From contig ML978128.1 in the NCBI GenBank assembly GCA_010015805.1, positions 868,001 through 932,000 on the forward strand: a stretch of DNA of 64,000 nucleotides, given 5' to 3'. Under the pieces are notes generated by a model. The model worked only from the letters and a program-made list of their open reading frames with translations. It had not been told where the DNA came from and ran no database searches. The stretch is from Rhizodiscina lignyota (taxonomy: Eukaryota > Ascomycota > Dothideomycetes > Aulographales > Rhizodiscinaceae). The position numbers were made by a program, and so were the translations under genes. Positions 45,351-56,495 of this stretch are shown here, one piece after another. The first letter of the stretch is position 1. Each line of letters starts with the position of its first letter.

Positions 45351-45724
45351 TGCGATGCAGTTAGCTTACTTACGCGCCGATTGAGGAGAGAATACGTCAA
45401 AGCCCTATTATATAGGCGATTCCTTGTCGTGAGCCGGAGTTGCACGCGTCTCAACAAGTGACACATCGTTGTACATAGCTTCATGTGACTCGATCCCGAA
45501 AAGTAGAATGACGTTTAGTTCCGCCCGCAAAACCCCTGCAAAGCCCGTCGCTCGCAGCTCGTGTTCGTGCTCGTGGCTTTTGATAGCCGACATTGAGCCG
45601 ATCAATCGCAGAGTGCATGCGAATCGTTTGGATACCTAATCTGTCCGCATCACCAACGGCCTCCTCTCATATCTCCTCTACTCAAGGCCGTTCCTACAGC
45701 TTTTAGCTGTAACAACCCGCCAAC
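45351..45724. promoter_or_regulatory. shared divergent promoter region, LOG / CLPTM1 genes
   Basis: The 374 bp between divergent starts must hold both promoters. A CT-rich tract (45655-45690) precedes the CLPTM1 start. No binding site was identified. Confidence 0.45.
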
Positions 45725-47753
45725 ATGCCTGAGGCAGCGCCAGCACGGCAAGAAGAGCAGCAGGGGAGTGGAGTAAGTGCTTTCTCTCCGCCGAAATTGC
45801 GCCATAGATTAACGAATGGAGCAGATGATGTGGAAGATAGTCCAGAGCGTGGGCATGTTCTTCTTGATTCAGTTCGCGATGAAGCAATTCATGCCCTCCT
45901 CCCAAAGCTCCAACTCGACATCGTCCGGCGCCGCTCCGAAGGCCGCCGTCCCAGCCTTCGACAACCGTCCGGCTGCACTCGATGAGGGCGCGCAGTATTA
46001 CCAAATACCGCAAAGCATTGCGCCAATATGGCCTCAGGGAACATCGCTCGATATCAGCATGTACATCTCGCCAAGCATCGTAGTACCCAGCTTGAAGAGT
46101 ATGCCGTCAGAGTGGCGGATTACAGAGGAGAAAGAAATGAAGTTGGGCGACTACTCTGACAAGCGCGTAATTGATGCCGTATTCCCAGTTCCAAAGGAAG
46201 TACAGCACAATGGCACGCTCTGGGCGCACTTCTTCGTTGCCCAGTCAGGTTCGCAGTTGGATCCATCCGCTCCAGACTACAATGTCGGGAAGGCCTTCCA
46301 CTACTTCCGCCCGCTCACCCAACACCTCAAAAAGAAGAAGGTAAAGAAGGTTCGAAATCTACTGGCTGGAAAGAATGACCTGGCCGAGGAAGAAGAGCCG
46401 GAAGAGGCGGACAAGGGCCCGCAGGTCGTTTCGTACTATCATCCGAACTTTACCATCTCCCTCATTCCGGACAGCGGGACTGTCAACTACCCCGCCATGC
46501 AGCCTGCTCTTAGGCAGTTTATCGTCCTCGAGCGCACAGGAGCTCGCGACGCTAGCGGAGCCAATGGCTGGTACTATCCGATCGTCTATGTGAATACATT
46601 CTGGCAATTGCGCGATCACATGACGGAACTCAACGATACGGTCAAGGAGCTTCCAATTCACATCGACCTAAACAACCAAGCAAACTGGAAGTTCAGCCTC
46701 TTTGCGAGCATTGATGAAGGCATGAAGATGAACGCGCACAAGGCGGCCGCCGAGGGCACTACCTTGCCAGGAGGCGGTGACGGCAGTGAGTTTGAAGAAT
46801 TCAAGCGCATCCTCCTCGACAGCAATCCGATTCTTCTCTCCACGACCTTCGTGGTCAGTATCCTCCACACCATTTTCGAGATGCTTGCCTTCAAGAACGA
46901 TGTTTCCCACTGGCGGAAGAAGAAAGACAACGTCGGCACATCTTTCCGCACGATTCTCGCCAACGTCTTCATGCAAGGTGTCATCTTCCTGTACCTTATG
47001 GACAACAACGAGAACACGTCTTGGATGATTCTGTTCGGCCAGGGCATGGGCATCGCTATCGAAGCCTGGAAGATCACCAAGACCGTCAACGTGCGTATCC
47101 GCCAGACAGAGCCGAGCTGGAAGACGCTGTTCCTGCCTTACGCGGTGGTATTCGAGGACAAGCACGTCTTAAGCGAGACGGAGAAGAAGACGCAGGAGTA
47201 CGACGAGATCGCGTTCAAGTATCTGTACATGGTCGCCGTGCCGCTGCTGCTCGCGTATGCGGTGTACAGCTTGAACTATGAGAGCCACAAGAGCTGGTAC
47301 AGCTTCATCATCACCACACTAGTCGGGTCCGTGTATGCGTACGGCTTCCTGATGATGGTGCCGAGCTTGTACATCAACTATCGCCTCAAGTCCGTTGCGC
47401 ACATGCCCGGACGCGCGATGGCGTACAAGTTCCTCAACACTTTCATTGATGACTTGTTCGCATATACGATTAAGATGCCCACGTTGCATCGGCTGGCCAC
47501 TCTCAGAGATGATGTCATTTTCTTCATCTACTTGTATCAAATGTGGGCTTATAAGGTGGATTACGGCCGTGTCAATGAGTTTGGCCAGGGTGGCGACGAG
47601 GAAGAGAGTGAGGAGAAGACGGCCAACAAGCCACTGACCGCACCGCCTGACGCTGATGGGAAGGTCAAGGAGGCCATTGAGGATATCAAGGAGGCGGATG
47701 CTAAGGCTACGGGAGTTGCAAAAGGCCAAGGCAGTAGTAAGAAGAGGAAATGA
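45725..47753 (+). CDS. CLPTM1-family ER membrane protein
   Basis: Two exons, 45725-45772 and 45825-47753, with a 52-bp intron, encode about 658 aa. The first exon gives MPEAAPARQEEQQGSG, joined to MMWKIVQSVGMFFLIQFAMK, the first membrane helix. A large lumenal domain (SLDISMYISPSIVVPS, WAHFFVAQSG) is followed by a cluster of helices in the second half (FVVSILHTIFEMLAFKNDVS, GVIFLYLMD, YMVAVPLLLAYAVYSL, FIITTLVGSVYAYGF). The segment KNDVSHWRKKK and FIDDLFAYTIKMPTLHRLA are family hallmarks. A Lys-rich cytosolic tail ends the chain. CLPTM1 proteins have been linked to ER lipid scrambling and membrane-protein trafficking in animals; the fungal role is inferred. Confidence 0.9.
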
Positions 47754-48259
47754 GTTTTATCACGGCGAGGGACCGGGTGGCTATGAAGGCCAGAATATTG
47801 CATGAGTTGACCAGATGCATTGGTCACGTCCTCTTAAACTTGAGCATCGTATTGGCGCTGGGTGTATACCGTTCGCATCTGCGGCTCGGTCTGGAGTAGA
47901 TAATGAAAAGTTGGTTCTGAGTGCGAGTATCAGCTGGACTATTGCTCTAATACATCTAAAAGAGTCCTCTCTTCATCAGTCATCTTCGCGCTCAGCGAAG
48001 CTAAAGCTCGCCTGAAATGGCTGCGGTATCGTAAACCCGAAGGCTTTCAAGACTGAGAATAAGTCTCCTGCAGGCACGACTATTTGCAAGCCCCTGCGCC
48101 GTGCTCGTCCTCTCTCGAAGCTTCTAAAGCCGTAGAGCTCTGAGCCGGAGGCCGATTCGATTGCGTCGACGCCAAAGTATCTCTGGGAACGTGACAGTAG
48201 TTGTACCTGATGCTGCCCAGGAAGTGAAAGACAAAGACGCCATCATATCGTCCAGATGT
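47754..48259. other. region between CLPTM1 and SPC97 stops, contains a protein-like open segment
   Basis: Apart from 3' flanks, this 506-bp stretch holds an open minus-strand segment at 48212-47976 with the composition of real protein but no ATG. It is treated under findings as a candidate terminal exon of SPC97. Confidence 0.5.
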
Positions 48260-51009
48260 TCAAGTAAACCCATCCACACCAACAAGAATATCTGCCTCCG
48301 CCCCGGATCCTACACTCGCCGTGCTCAGTCTGGCGCATAAGCTCAAGAACACGACTGTCTCGGTCGCCGCAAGATAATTCAACGTGTCTAGAAGAATCTT
48401 GAGATGCTTTGAGAAGTTGTCCTCATACTTCTTTAACAGGTCGAAAAGCTTAGTGATCTTCGTCGGGTCATGAGCAGGAGGAACCTTGCCAGTCGTTGCT
48501 TTGGACAAAGTGGAGTTGACAGATGCTGCGGTCGATGCGTCTGTGGGGGCAGACAGATCGGGATCGGCCGCGACGATATGGCGAGTTAGAGAGGCGGTGT
48601 ATTGGGCGAACATTGTGCAGGTAGATATAATCCTGGAGTTGATCTGTTGTCGTTGTCAGTGGACTGGTGTCATCAAAAAAGTTCTGTCTAGCCAAGTACC
48701 TTGAGAAGCTTTGAATTGGTCAACATGCATTCCTTCAAGCACGTTGCCAGAAAATCGACATGATCTTTCATGAGCTCGTCCACCGTTCTCCTAGGCGTAT
48801 TCGCGTCCTCATCCTGTTCAGCCGTGCTGCTCAATCTCCCCATTAGCGCGACCCAGTTCGGTTCGATCACTTCGCTGGTCGAATAGTAGAGAAGCTGTTG
48901 GACGAAGACCAGCATCCGAGCCCTGAGCGTCCATGCTCTTCGTTTCCACCGCTCTATGCGCGGATCACGGCTTCTGTGTCTCCAGCTCTGCACTTTCGAG
49001 TGATCGAGCCAGCTATTGGTGAGCAGAGTCTCCAGGTGTCGAAGGTTCAACAGATAGCGAAACAATAATTGGTATCGAGTCAGGGTGACCCGGCTCACGA
49101 CCAGCGATAGTGGGAATGGCATTGCGTAGTCGAGGACCAGCGCATCGAATCCAATGATGTCTTTGTCGTCGGTGACGATCGCAGTAGGGGCTGGAGTAAG
49201 GTAGTTACTTGGATTTCCAATTCCTCCAGCGGCATTTGCTTCATCCACGTCCATGCCTTGCACGTTGACGATTTTCATTAGCCAGTTTGCCAGATGCGTC
49301 TCGTTCATGTCGACCTTCACGTCCTCCTTGTATGGATCTTCGGCTGCTACACTTCCGGGCTGTCGCAGAACAATGTCCAGCAGGGATTGCAACTTGCCAA
49401 TATTGACGTTCTTCGCTGGCTTTTTCAGCTCAGAAGCTCCTAATTCTAGGAAGTAGCTGAAGAAGTCGGACCGATCGAGGAAGAAGTAGTGCTTTAGACT
49501 CCTTAACCGAGCTGGAAGCGCATGAGTGGTGAGGAGCAATCTCATCAAGCTGCTATTTGCAAATGCGTACGCGCTGTTGACGTTGTCGAGGAATCTTGGG
49601 TCGGAGAACGTAGTTGGAACGTCGTGGAGGTCCTGTGAGATATCGACACCACCACACTCGCGTACTACGTTCAGGTACTTTCCCGCTAGAAGTACCTTGT
49701 CTGTCACAGCTTCTAATTGAGGCGGAACGACATCCTTTCGGATCGTGTAGCGCTTCTCCCAGTACTCATCAGTATAATCCTGATCCAGCCTTTCTCTCTT
49801 GATCGACTTCTGCTCCTTAACTAGGAATTCTGCATGAGGATCTTTGATGCCGCCATGGTGCAACCACTCATTCAACATTGCCATATAAGGCCTGCTGGAT
49901 TCTCTCAGCAATGTAGTAAGCAGTTCTCTGGCTGCAGGATCTCCCGACATTGCTGCCAGCCGCCGGGTGATGAGCCCAAGTACACTGCCACCTTTGCAGA
50001 CTTTCTTCCCTGGTATGCCTGTCTGCGGATTGCCATCTCGTAGCGATTCCAATATGTTCTCGAAGTTTTCGGTATCGGAGAGGGAATCTGATTCGTCATC
50101 GTCCAGTATTGAATTTGCGCGGAGAACTTCGAGACCAAGAGTATAAAGCTGAAGAAGCATATGCGAGGTTGGCTTAGTGTGGAGATTGAGAACATGGAGC
50201 GTAAATGTGGGATTGGTGAGGTCCTGATGCTCCAACTGCGCGATGAGGATGAGATAGTCTTTGAGGAGCTTCCGTACAGCAGCGCACAGCGCGTGGTTGA
50301 CTGCTCCGTACTCTTCTCTGCTCTGAACCTCTAGGAAGGTCTCAATTGCTATGTAATGCGTCGCCATCTTGAGCATGGACGTCGTGAGGTCTCGCAAACT
50401 CGGATCAAGGCCAGGGAGTATTTGAAATGAGGGGCCCACAAGCCTGTCCTTCTCTTCCAGAGGGTTGTATATGTCGACATAACGGATATATTGCCCTTCA
50501 AATCCCATGAAAACGAACAACAGATCCTCGAGTATAGCCGCCTCTTGCGCTTCGAGCGACAGCTGATTCAGAGGCTGGGGTTCGAGTGTCTTTGGTGCAG
50601 TGGACGCCAGTGGAGGGACAGATATTCGAGGCGCAAGAGGTGCAGAGGTGTGAGAAATGAGCGAGGCTTGTGGCTCCCATGGCTCTAGCAACTGCCGTCA
50701 GTATAAGGTATGAGCAAGACAAATGAGCACAGTACTTGGTGGCTCCTCAATGTGAGACTCTTTCTCGTCCGACTTTGGAATTGCCTCTGGCTCACGACTT
50801 CTTTTGCGATTGACGCGACTGTCCGAAGAATGTTTCAACGGACTTCTCGTCCTGGTCCTTACGGTCACCGTTTCTCTTGTCGTGGTATGATTGCGGTCCG
50901 TCCTCCGCTCAGAAGTCGTTGCGCCAGACTGTTTGCGCGCATGTGTCCCCGAAGAACTTCTCCGATCGCCATTTGTTGACGGCGCACGATGAGGAAATGA
51001 AGAAGACAT
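48260..51009 (-). CDS. SPC97: gamma-tubulin complex component 2
   Basis: Three exons, 51009-50736, 50684-48700 and 48643-48260, give about 880 aa. Introns are 51 bp (50685-50735, branch TACTGAC) and 56 bp. The N-terminal 100 residues are basic and disordered. The Spc97/GCP core begins AAILEDLLFVFMGFEGQYIR and includes LRESSRPYMAMLNEWLHHG, GKYLNVVRECG and, at the C-terminal tubulin-binding domain, KKYEDNFSKHLKILLDTLNY and LCARLSTAS. These place it with GCP2/Spc97 rather than GCP3. The protein pairs with Spc98 and gamma-tubulin in the small complex that nucleates microtubules at spindle pole bodies. The first acceptor is the weaker point: GCTAG at 50685 keeps frame with a strong donor; the nearer CAG would need a poor GTGCTC donor. 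An alternative 3' end is discussed under findings. Confidence 0.88.
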
Positions 51010-51353
51010 GACTGCCTTCAAAATGGTCCATGAAGAATCAGTACTGTTCTAATGTGCCAACGTTTGTTGACGGTATTCCCTTAGAGGAAGCCGGGATAAC
51101 TTCGGTCAGCTTCAACGCGTCCGCGACGCGTCAAAATGGCTCCGTCTGTTGGAGCAGAGCCTTTCAACGTTCGCGGCCAGAGTCGATTCCAACTGCTCAG
51201 TCTTCAGATGCAAATGGTTTCTCTAATATAGCCTTGCGCCAAAAGCCAAGCATTGAATGTGAAGGCATCTTAAGCAAGTGCACTGCTAAACGTTCTTATA
51301 TTCTCTAGATTCAAGCAGTATTTCTCAATATGTATGTCTATCTCTAATTCCGT
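51010..51353. other. intergenic region between two minus-strand genes
   Basis: These 344 bp hold the SPC97 promoter and the dehydrogenase 3' flank. No feature beyond that is seen. Confidence 0.5.
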
Positions 51354-52758
51354 TCAGTAGCCTCTCCTCCGGTTCACGACGTTAACCAATGGCTCTCCTT
51401 TCTGCCTCTTTTCCAAATTCAACTCCAAGACCCCAAAAGCACGCTCAATATACGAGCTGGCATTTCCACTGACATGCGGCGTCACAATCGTGTTTGGCGC
51501 ACTCCACAACGGATCATCATCCGGCAATGGCTCAGGATCGGTCACATCAACTGCTGCTCCCCGGATCAAACCCTTCTCCAAAGCCGCGATCATCGCTGGC
51601 TGATCGATAATGGCACCGCGGGAGATGTTCGAGATGAATGTATGCTTGCGGGAGAGGATCTCAAACTCTGGTGTGCTGATCATATGTCTCGTGTCATCCC
51701 TTAGGACAGTGTAAGCTTCATCCGGAACAGAGACCGATCTTACTCACGTGAGCGGCAGCGTCAGTACAAGGATGTCTATATCTTGCTTCAAGAATTCATG
51801 TAGGTCCTCCTTTCCCAGGCCGCTGTACCACTTGGATGGGATTTCTCCATCCGGATCGCCCGTTCCTGGGACAATGTACCCGTTGTCTGCACGCTTTTCC
51901 GGCGTATCTTTCGGCGTGGCAGTGTACGCAATCACGTCCATGCCCAATGCCTTCGCCAAACGAGCAACTGGAGAAGTGTCAGTGGCGAAAACCGAATGCT
52001 GTTACTACATACCCTGCCGTCCAATACTGCCATAGCCGAGGACACCTAGTCGCTGCTTGACGAGATCATGAACCACGTATCGACGGCCCTCCTCTTTCCA
52101 CTTATGCTCCTTTTGGCGTTCATAGAGATTGTAGAGGTTGTGGCTGTGTGCCAATGCTGTTCCGATGACCCATTCTGCTATCTGGGGACCATGGACGCCG
52201 GAGCTGTGGTTTGGTGTCAGCAATATGCTTAAAATGTATTGTAACGTTGCTTGCAACGGGACCGTAGCTCGTGGCCCCACAGCAATTGTAGAGTGGAAAT
52301 GAAATGGCCTAACTCCGAAGCTCCACCTGGGCATTCAACTTTGACGAAATGGTAAATGACAGAAACGCGGAATTTATACTGCATATAATTCCGACGAACG
52401 ACAGCTACGAGACACTCTGAATTGAATTGGCGTACCTGGTTGTCAACGTGATATCGGTATCTTTGTATATGGGGTGATCGACCACATGATTTGTCCCTGC
52501 AGAGAAGAAGTGAATCCAGTCAAGACTCGGTGCATCTTCTGGTGTTGGCGGAAGCGAGAAGAATGTTACAAGTATCGTCTTGTCTTTGAATATTGAGATT
52601 GGGAGATTCTTGGAATCCTTGAAGGTGAAATCGGGTGCTGGTGAGACGAACGTGATCTCGATATCCGGGAACTTTTTCTCAAGATGCTTAATGATCTCAG
52701 TAGGTTCTTTGCCAGGGATGGCGACAAGAATCTTGTCTTTGAGCGGACCGCCTCCCAT
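51354..52758 (-). CDS. D-isomer-specific 2-hydroxyacid dehydrogenase
   Basis: Four exons, 52758-52436, 52203-52013, 51967-51748 and 51699-51354, encode about 359 aa. Introns are 232, 45 and 48 bp; the first is the longest in the window. The NAD-binding motif GVLGYGSIGRQ spans residues 161-171. Catalytic residues of the family are visible: Arg in NISRGAIIDQ, Glu in DVTDPEPLP and His in IVTPHVSG. The N-terminal half of the catalytic domain has FSAGTNHV and SSGVHGPQIAEWVIG, the latter formed by splicing. The enzyme reduces a 2-oxo acid to the D-2-hydroxy acid (or the reverse) with NAD(P)H; substrate is unknown. In-frame ATGs at 52812 and 52911 could add a basic N-terminal extension. Confidence 0.9.
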
Positions 52759-53503
52759 TGTTGGAGTAAGATGGTGAAGATGGTGAGACGGTGCCCCTCT
52801 GGCGATGCTCATAAAACGGGGAGTTGACGTGATTACGATAGGCGAAGAGACAACCTGCAGGAACCCACACAACTTCTGACAGCTGAAATGAATGCCAAGA
52901 TAACTGACCAAAATTGGGGGAAGGATAAATATTGTCGCGGAACAAAGGATTTGATAAATACGCTCGCCGATTACCTATATCTTAGCAGGTTCTGTATTGG
53001 TTTCACGTCTCGCGCTCCGCGGCGCTAACCCCGAGAGCCGGCTTTAGGCGTTGCTTGATTACTCCGCAAAGGGATGTGTATATGGCTCCCCGGATTACTT
53101 ATTGATGCCTTCCCTCCCTCTTTATGGAGCTGAGCTGCCCACAAGACGCCGCCAAAAAAATGCAAATGCACCTTCACGCCCTCTGGTCAACAGGGATTCC
53201 TCGGGAGATTGATCATTGTCCCTTTGTCACAGTTCCTAGTGTCGTTCAATGTCATGACCGCATCATCGGATAATGGACCCTTCGACATCTGCATTTTGAG
53301 TCTCGAGGCGTAATAGATCTTCAAAAAGGATCCTAGATTCTGTAACTTCGACATCATGACTCTTATTTCAGAAGATATTCTCAGGCGGTAGAATACTATA
53401 TTAGCAATCGTAGGTTTGTGAGCTTCATGTTTTCCTTAAAGGTCTTTTTATGAATCAATTCATCAATCTCCTTCACAAACTCCCAGGACTGGAAACTTGC
53501 AAA
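52759..53503. other. divergent intergenic region, dehydrogenase / SDR genes
   Basis: This 745-bp stretch separates two divergent oxidoreductase genes and should hold both promoters. It includes an A-rich run near 53150-53165. No gene is supported. Confidence 0.5.
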
Positions 53504-54556
53504 ATGGATACTGTGAAATCGAAAATTGATACCGTAAAGTCGACTTTTGCCGAGAACGTCACCGGAAGCCATAAACTGGCCTCGAAAGATGACCGATTTT
53601 CGCTCGACGCCGTACCCGACCAATCCGGAAAGGTTGCAGTCGTCACTGGTGGATCAGAGGGAATTGGTTACGGCTGTGTCCACACGTTGATCCGGAAGAA
53701 TATTTCAAAGACCTTTATCCTGTCGCCTTCGAAAGAGGTTGCTGAGAGTGCCCTCAAAGACCTGAAGGAAAACTTTGGCGATGACAAAGCCAGCCGTGTA
53801 ACATGGAAACAGTGCGATCTCACCGATTGGAAAGCTGTCGCAGACCTCGCGTTCGAGATCCGGAAAGAGACCGACAGACTAGATGTTTTGATCAACAATG
53901 CCGCTCGAGGCATCATGTCGGCGCAGCGCACAGAATATGGTGTGGATCGCCATATGGCGCTTAACCATATGGCACATGTCATTTTGACTTCGCATCTGCT
54001 TCCACTGCTGAAAAAGACTGCATCCGAGCACAATACGAAAGTCCGCATCGTCAATCTCGCGTCCAACGCCCATCAACAAGCACCGCCAGATACCAAGTTC
54101 GCCAACCTGGAAGAGCTGAACAAGGACTACGGCCCAATGCCACAGTACGGTCGTGCCAAACTCACCGGCATCCTCTACGCCAAATACCTAGCTCGCCACT
54201 TGACATCGCAGCATCCTAATATCCTGGCCAATGCGACGCATCCAGGCTTTGTAGAGACGAAAATGAGCAGCAAGGATATCCATGAGCCGTGGCCGATTGC
54301 AGGGTACGCGATGAGCGTGGGCATGGTGCCGCTGAAGAAGGATCTTTTCGAAGGCGCCGTGAGCACCATGTTTGCTGCGACCGCGGCGGAACAGAGCGGG
54401 CAGTATATCTGTCCGCCTGCGATTGTAGAGAGTGGGAATGACCTCGCCAACAATGAGGAGCTGGAGGAGAATCTAATGAAGTTAACGCGGGAAGTGATTG
54501 AGGAGAAGACGAAAGGGCATAGCAGTGAGAAGGGGTGTCCTTTCAAAGATTTCTGA
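53504..54556 (+). CDS. short-chain dehydrogenase/reductase
   Basis: Single exon, about 350 aa from ATG 53504 (MDTVKSKIDTVKSTFAENV); an in-frame ATG at 53450 would add 18 residues but is in a weaker context. The Rossmann motif VVTGGSEGIGYG is near residues 45-56, NNAA near 131, a catalytic serine in VNLASNAHQ and the YGRAK tyrosine-lysine pair near 214. HPGFVET follows, as in the WWOX/retinol-dehydrogenase-like classical SDRs. The protein is soluble, with a Cys-containing charged tail. It would carry out NAD(P)-dependent oxidation or reduction of a lipid, retinoid-like or polyketide carbonyl; the substrate is unknown. Confidence 0.9.
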   Translation: MDTVKSKIDTVKSTFAENVTGSHKLASKDDRFSLDAVPDQSGKVAVVTGGSEGIGYGCVHTLIRKNISKTFILSPSKEVAESALKDLKENFGDDKASRVTWKQCDLTDWKAVADLAFEIRKETDRLDVLINNAARGIMSAQRTEYGVDRHMALNHMAHVILTSHLLPLLKKTASEHNTKVRIVNLASNAHQQAPPDTKFANLEELNKDYGPMPQYGRAKLTGILYAKYLARHLTSQHPNILANATHPGFVETKMSSKDIHEPWPIAGYAMSVGMVPLKKDLFEGAVSTMFAATAAEQSGQYICPPAIVESGNDLANNEELEENLMKLTREVIEEKTKGHSSEKGCPFKDF

Positions 54557-55625
54557 TCGTTATTTAAGTACTTGAAGAGAAAACGTACTTGCGACACATT
54601 CAGACGCCGATTAGAGATACTATCAGAACGTTGTTTCTCAGCTCCTTATACCGAATATTACTTGCATAATGGGCTTCCGTCGCGAATCTGCAACTCTTCA
54701 AGATGCACGAGCGCAGGGAAGACAGTTACAGCAGCCCGACGGAAGGAAGATAAAGGATAATAGCTACAGCTATAAGTTCTAGTAATAACATCATAACCGC
54801 TATCGCTTCTTAAAGCTTTACATTTACTAGGGTTAGTTTTACTGAAGTATCACTCTAATCGAGTACTATATATAGCGGGAGAGACTATGGTTTGTATGGC
54901 AGAGAGGACAGCTAGATTGTTTTGGTTCGGAAACCGCGCGATTTTCTGTGATAAGAGGGATTGAGTCAGGCATACAACTTGATAGGATAAGATTGGATCT
55001 AGAAATTAATATGAAACCACTTGAAAGAGCGAAAGCCCTTCCTCCCTTGTGCCTAATTTTATTGAGTCCGCCCTCAAGGAAGCCTACGGTAGTGACAAGA
55101 CCATCTCGGACATCTCTTACGCAATGTCAATACATTGGAACGCCAACGCCAGCGTACGAGATGCAGCATAACAGCGGCAGCAATACACCAGATGCAAGAC
55201 GATAGCAGCATTAGAATAGCAGGCTCCAGAGCTTCCTCCCTCATCTGCTCAAAGCGTCGACTCTCGAGACACCATGGCCTTTTCCTGATCATCTTCCCAC
55301 CACCTTCCTCCGCCAGCAACTGGCTCAAACTCCCCCAGCGACGAGCGAGCTCCACCTCAATCCATCTGTAGTAGTTGCATTGAGCAATCGGCTACCAAAT
55401 GTATACAGGATTCCCTTGATCTGCATATTATGAGAGACTCGGTCTGGTTTGCAGGTTTACACGCACTTACCGTTGAGACCAATGGAGTAGTGTCGCTGGA
55501 ATGTCCTGCTAAAATACCTGTCGTTGCCGGCCCACTGACCATCAGCGTGATCATGCAGCTCTTGAGTCTTTTCTGCTCGTAGCCTTTCTCGCAATGCGGC
55601 ATCATCTTCCGGAGCTTGATATTTG
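54557..55625. other. AT-rich intergenic region
   Basis: A 1.07-kb stretch with markedly AT-rich, TA-dinucleotide-rich sequence at about 54760-54900. This composition differs from the flanking coding DNA and recalls C-to-T mutated (RIP-type) repeat remnants of filamentous fungi. Frames such as 54948-55205 and 55135-55371 have no protein-like features. No terminal repeats were recognised. Confidence 0.45.
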
Positions 55626-56495
55626 TTAGACTTGAACCGTAGAAAAGTGTCTTGCTGAGAATATACTTGTCTTAATTCTTGGAAAGTCAATACTAAGAAA
55701 AAAACGATTCCGGGGTAACACTTTATTCTCTTTGAGAAATGGTTGTCCGAGAATGGCATCCGCGACTTGGTTTTTAACAACGTAGAAAGTTTCGTGGAAG
55801 TACTTTGGCCAACCTTTTATGCGAAACTGTAATCGTATCTTTCCGCAAGATGCAAATTGCATGCCCCCAGCAGCATCAAATATTTCAACGCCCTGTGAAC
55901 AATATGATTCGAAGCCAAGTGACCTGACCTTCGTTAGAGAAATCAAGTTCCCCGGCACCGCTTGCGTGTCAAGCAGAGCCCGAAGGTAAACTTCGTCGTC
56001 GCTCTTGTCCCGGATGATCATGTCCACTTCAAAATCTTCGTCATTTGAGCTGGAGGTTGATGTTGCTGCCGTGTTCAGCTCACCGCTGTCCTCTTCTTCC
56101 CTTGGGGCAAAGCCGTATTGCACAATTGCGTTGCGAAATCGATTCTGATCTTCAGCTAACTTTCCGAATTCACATACCGGAACGTTGTACTCAATCGTGT
56201 ACATACTGTGAAAGTCGATGTAGGCAAGGGAATGTAGGGAGGAGTCACGCTTGCGTCCTTCGACTCGAATTGGGGGTAGCAAAGGTGTGCCCAGTCCGGT
56301 GAGCTGCACCTCGGGTGCCTTGCGACCTGTGTATACCCTTGCATATCGACAATTTTGGGCTTCGGATACAGGTAATGCTGAAGCTGTGTGGAAAAGGATC
56401 GGTCTGCATATAGAGGCTCCAATTAAAGTGTGTCCGTTACAATCTGAAGGCGGAGGTGGTTGAGAACTCGACTTACAGGCAATACACAAAATCAT
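55626..56495 (-). CDS. orphan reading frame with retropepsin-like domain (possible LTR-element relic or domesticated protease)
   Basis: An open frame of about 290 codons. The first 130 residues have no recognisable fold. An acidic serine-rich linker (TSTSSSNDEDFEVD) leads to a retropepsin-like segment at about residues 155-265, with NLISLTKVRSLGFE, a strand-rich middle and the flap-to-end motif DAILGQPFLKENK typical of the family. No reverse transcriptase, integrase, RNase H or flanking long repeats were seen within several kilobases, so it is not part of a recognisable element here. Such lone domains occur in fungal orphan genes. Family: retroviral-type aspartic protease; age cannot be judged. 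Short coding-like minus-strand stretches at 56606-56966 may belong to the same locus and were left unassembled. Confidence 0.5.
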   Translation of the reverse strand: MILCIACKSSSQPPPPSDCNGHTLIGASICRPILFHTASALPVSEAQNCRYARVYTGRKAPEVQLTGLGTPLLPPIRVEGRKRDSSLHSLAYIDFHSMYTIEYNVPVCEFGKLAEDQNRFRNAIVQYGFAPREEEDSGELNTAATSTSSSNDEDFEVDMIIRDKSDDEVYLRALLDTQAVPGNLISLTKVRSLGFESYCSQGVEIFDAAGGMQFASCGKIRLQFRIKGWPKYFHETFYVVKNQVADAILGQPFLKENKVLPRNRFFLSIDFPRIKTSIFSARHFSTVQV

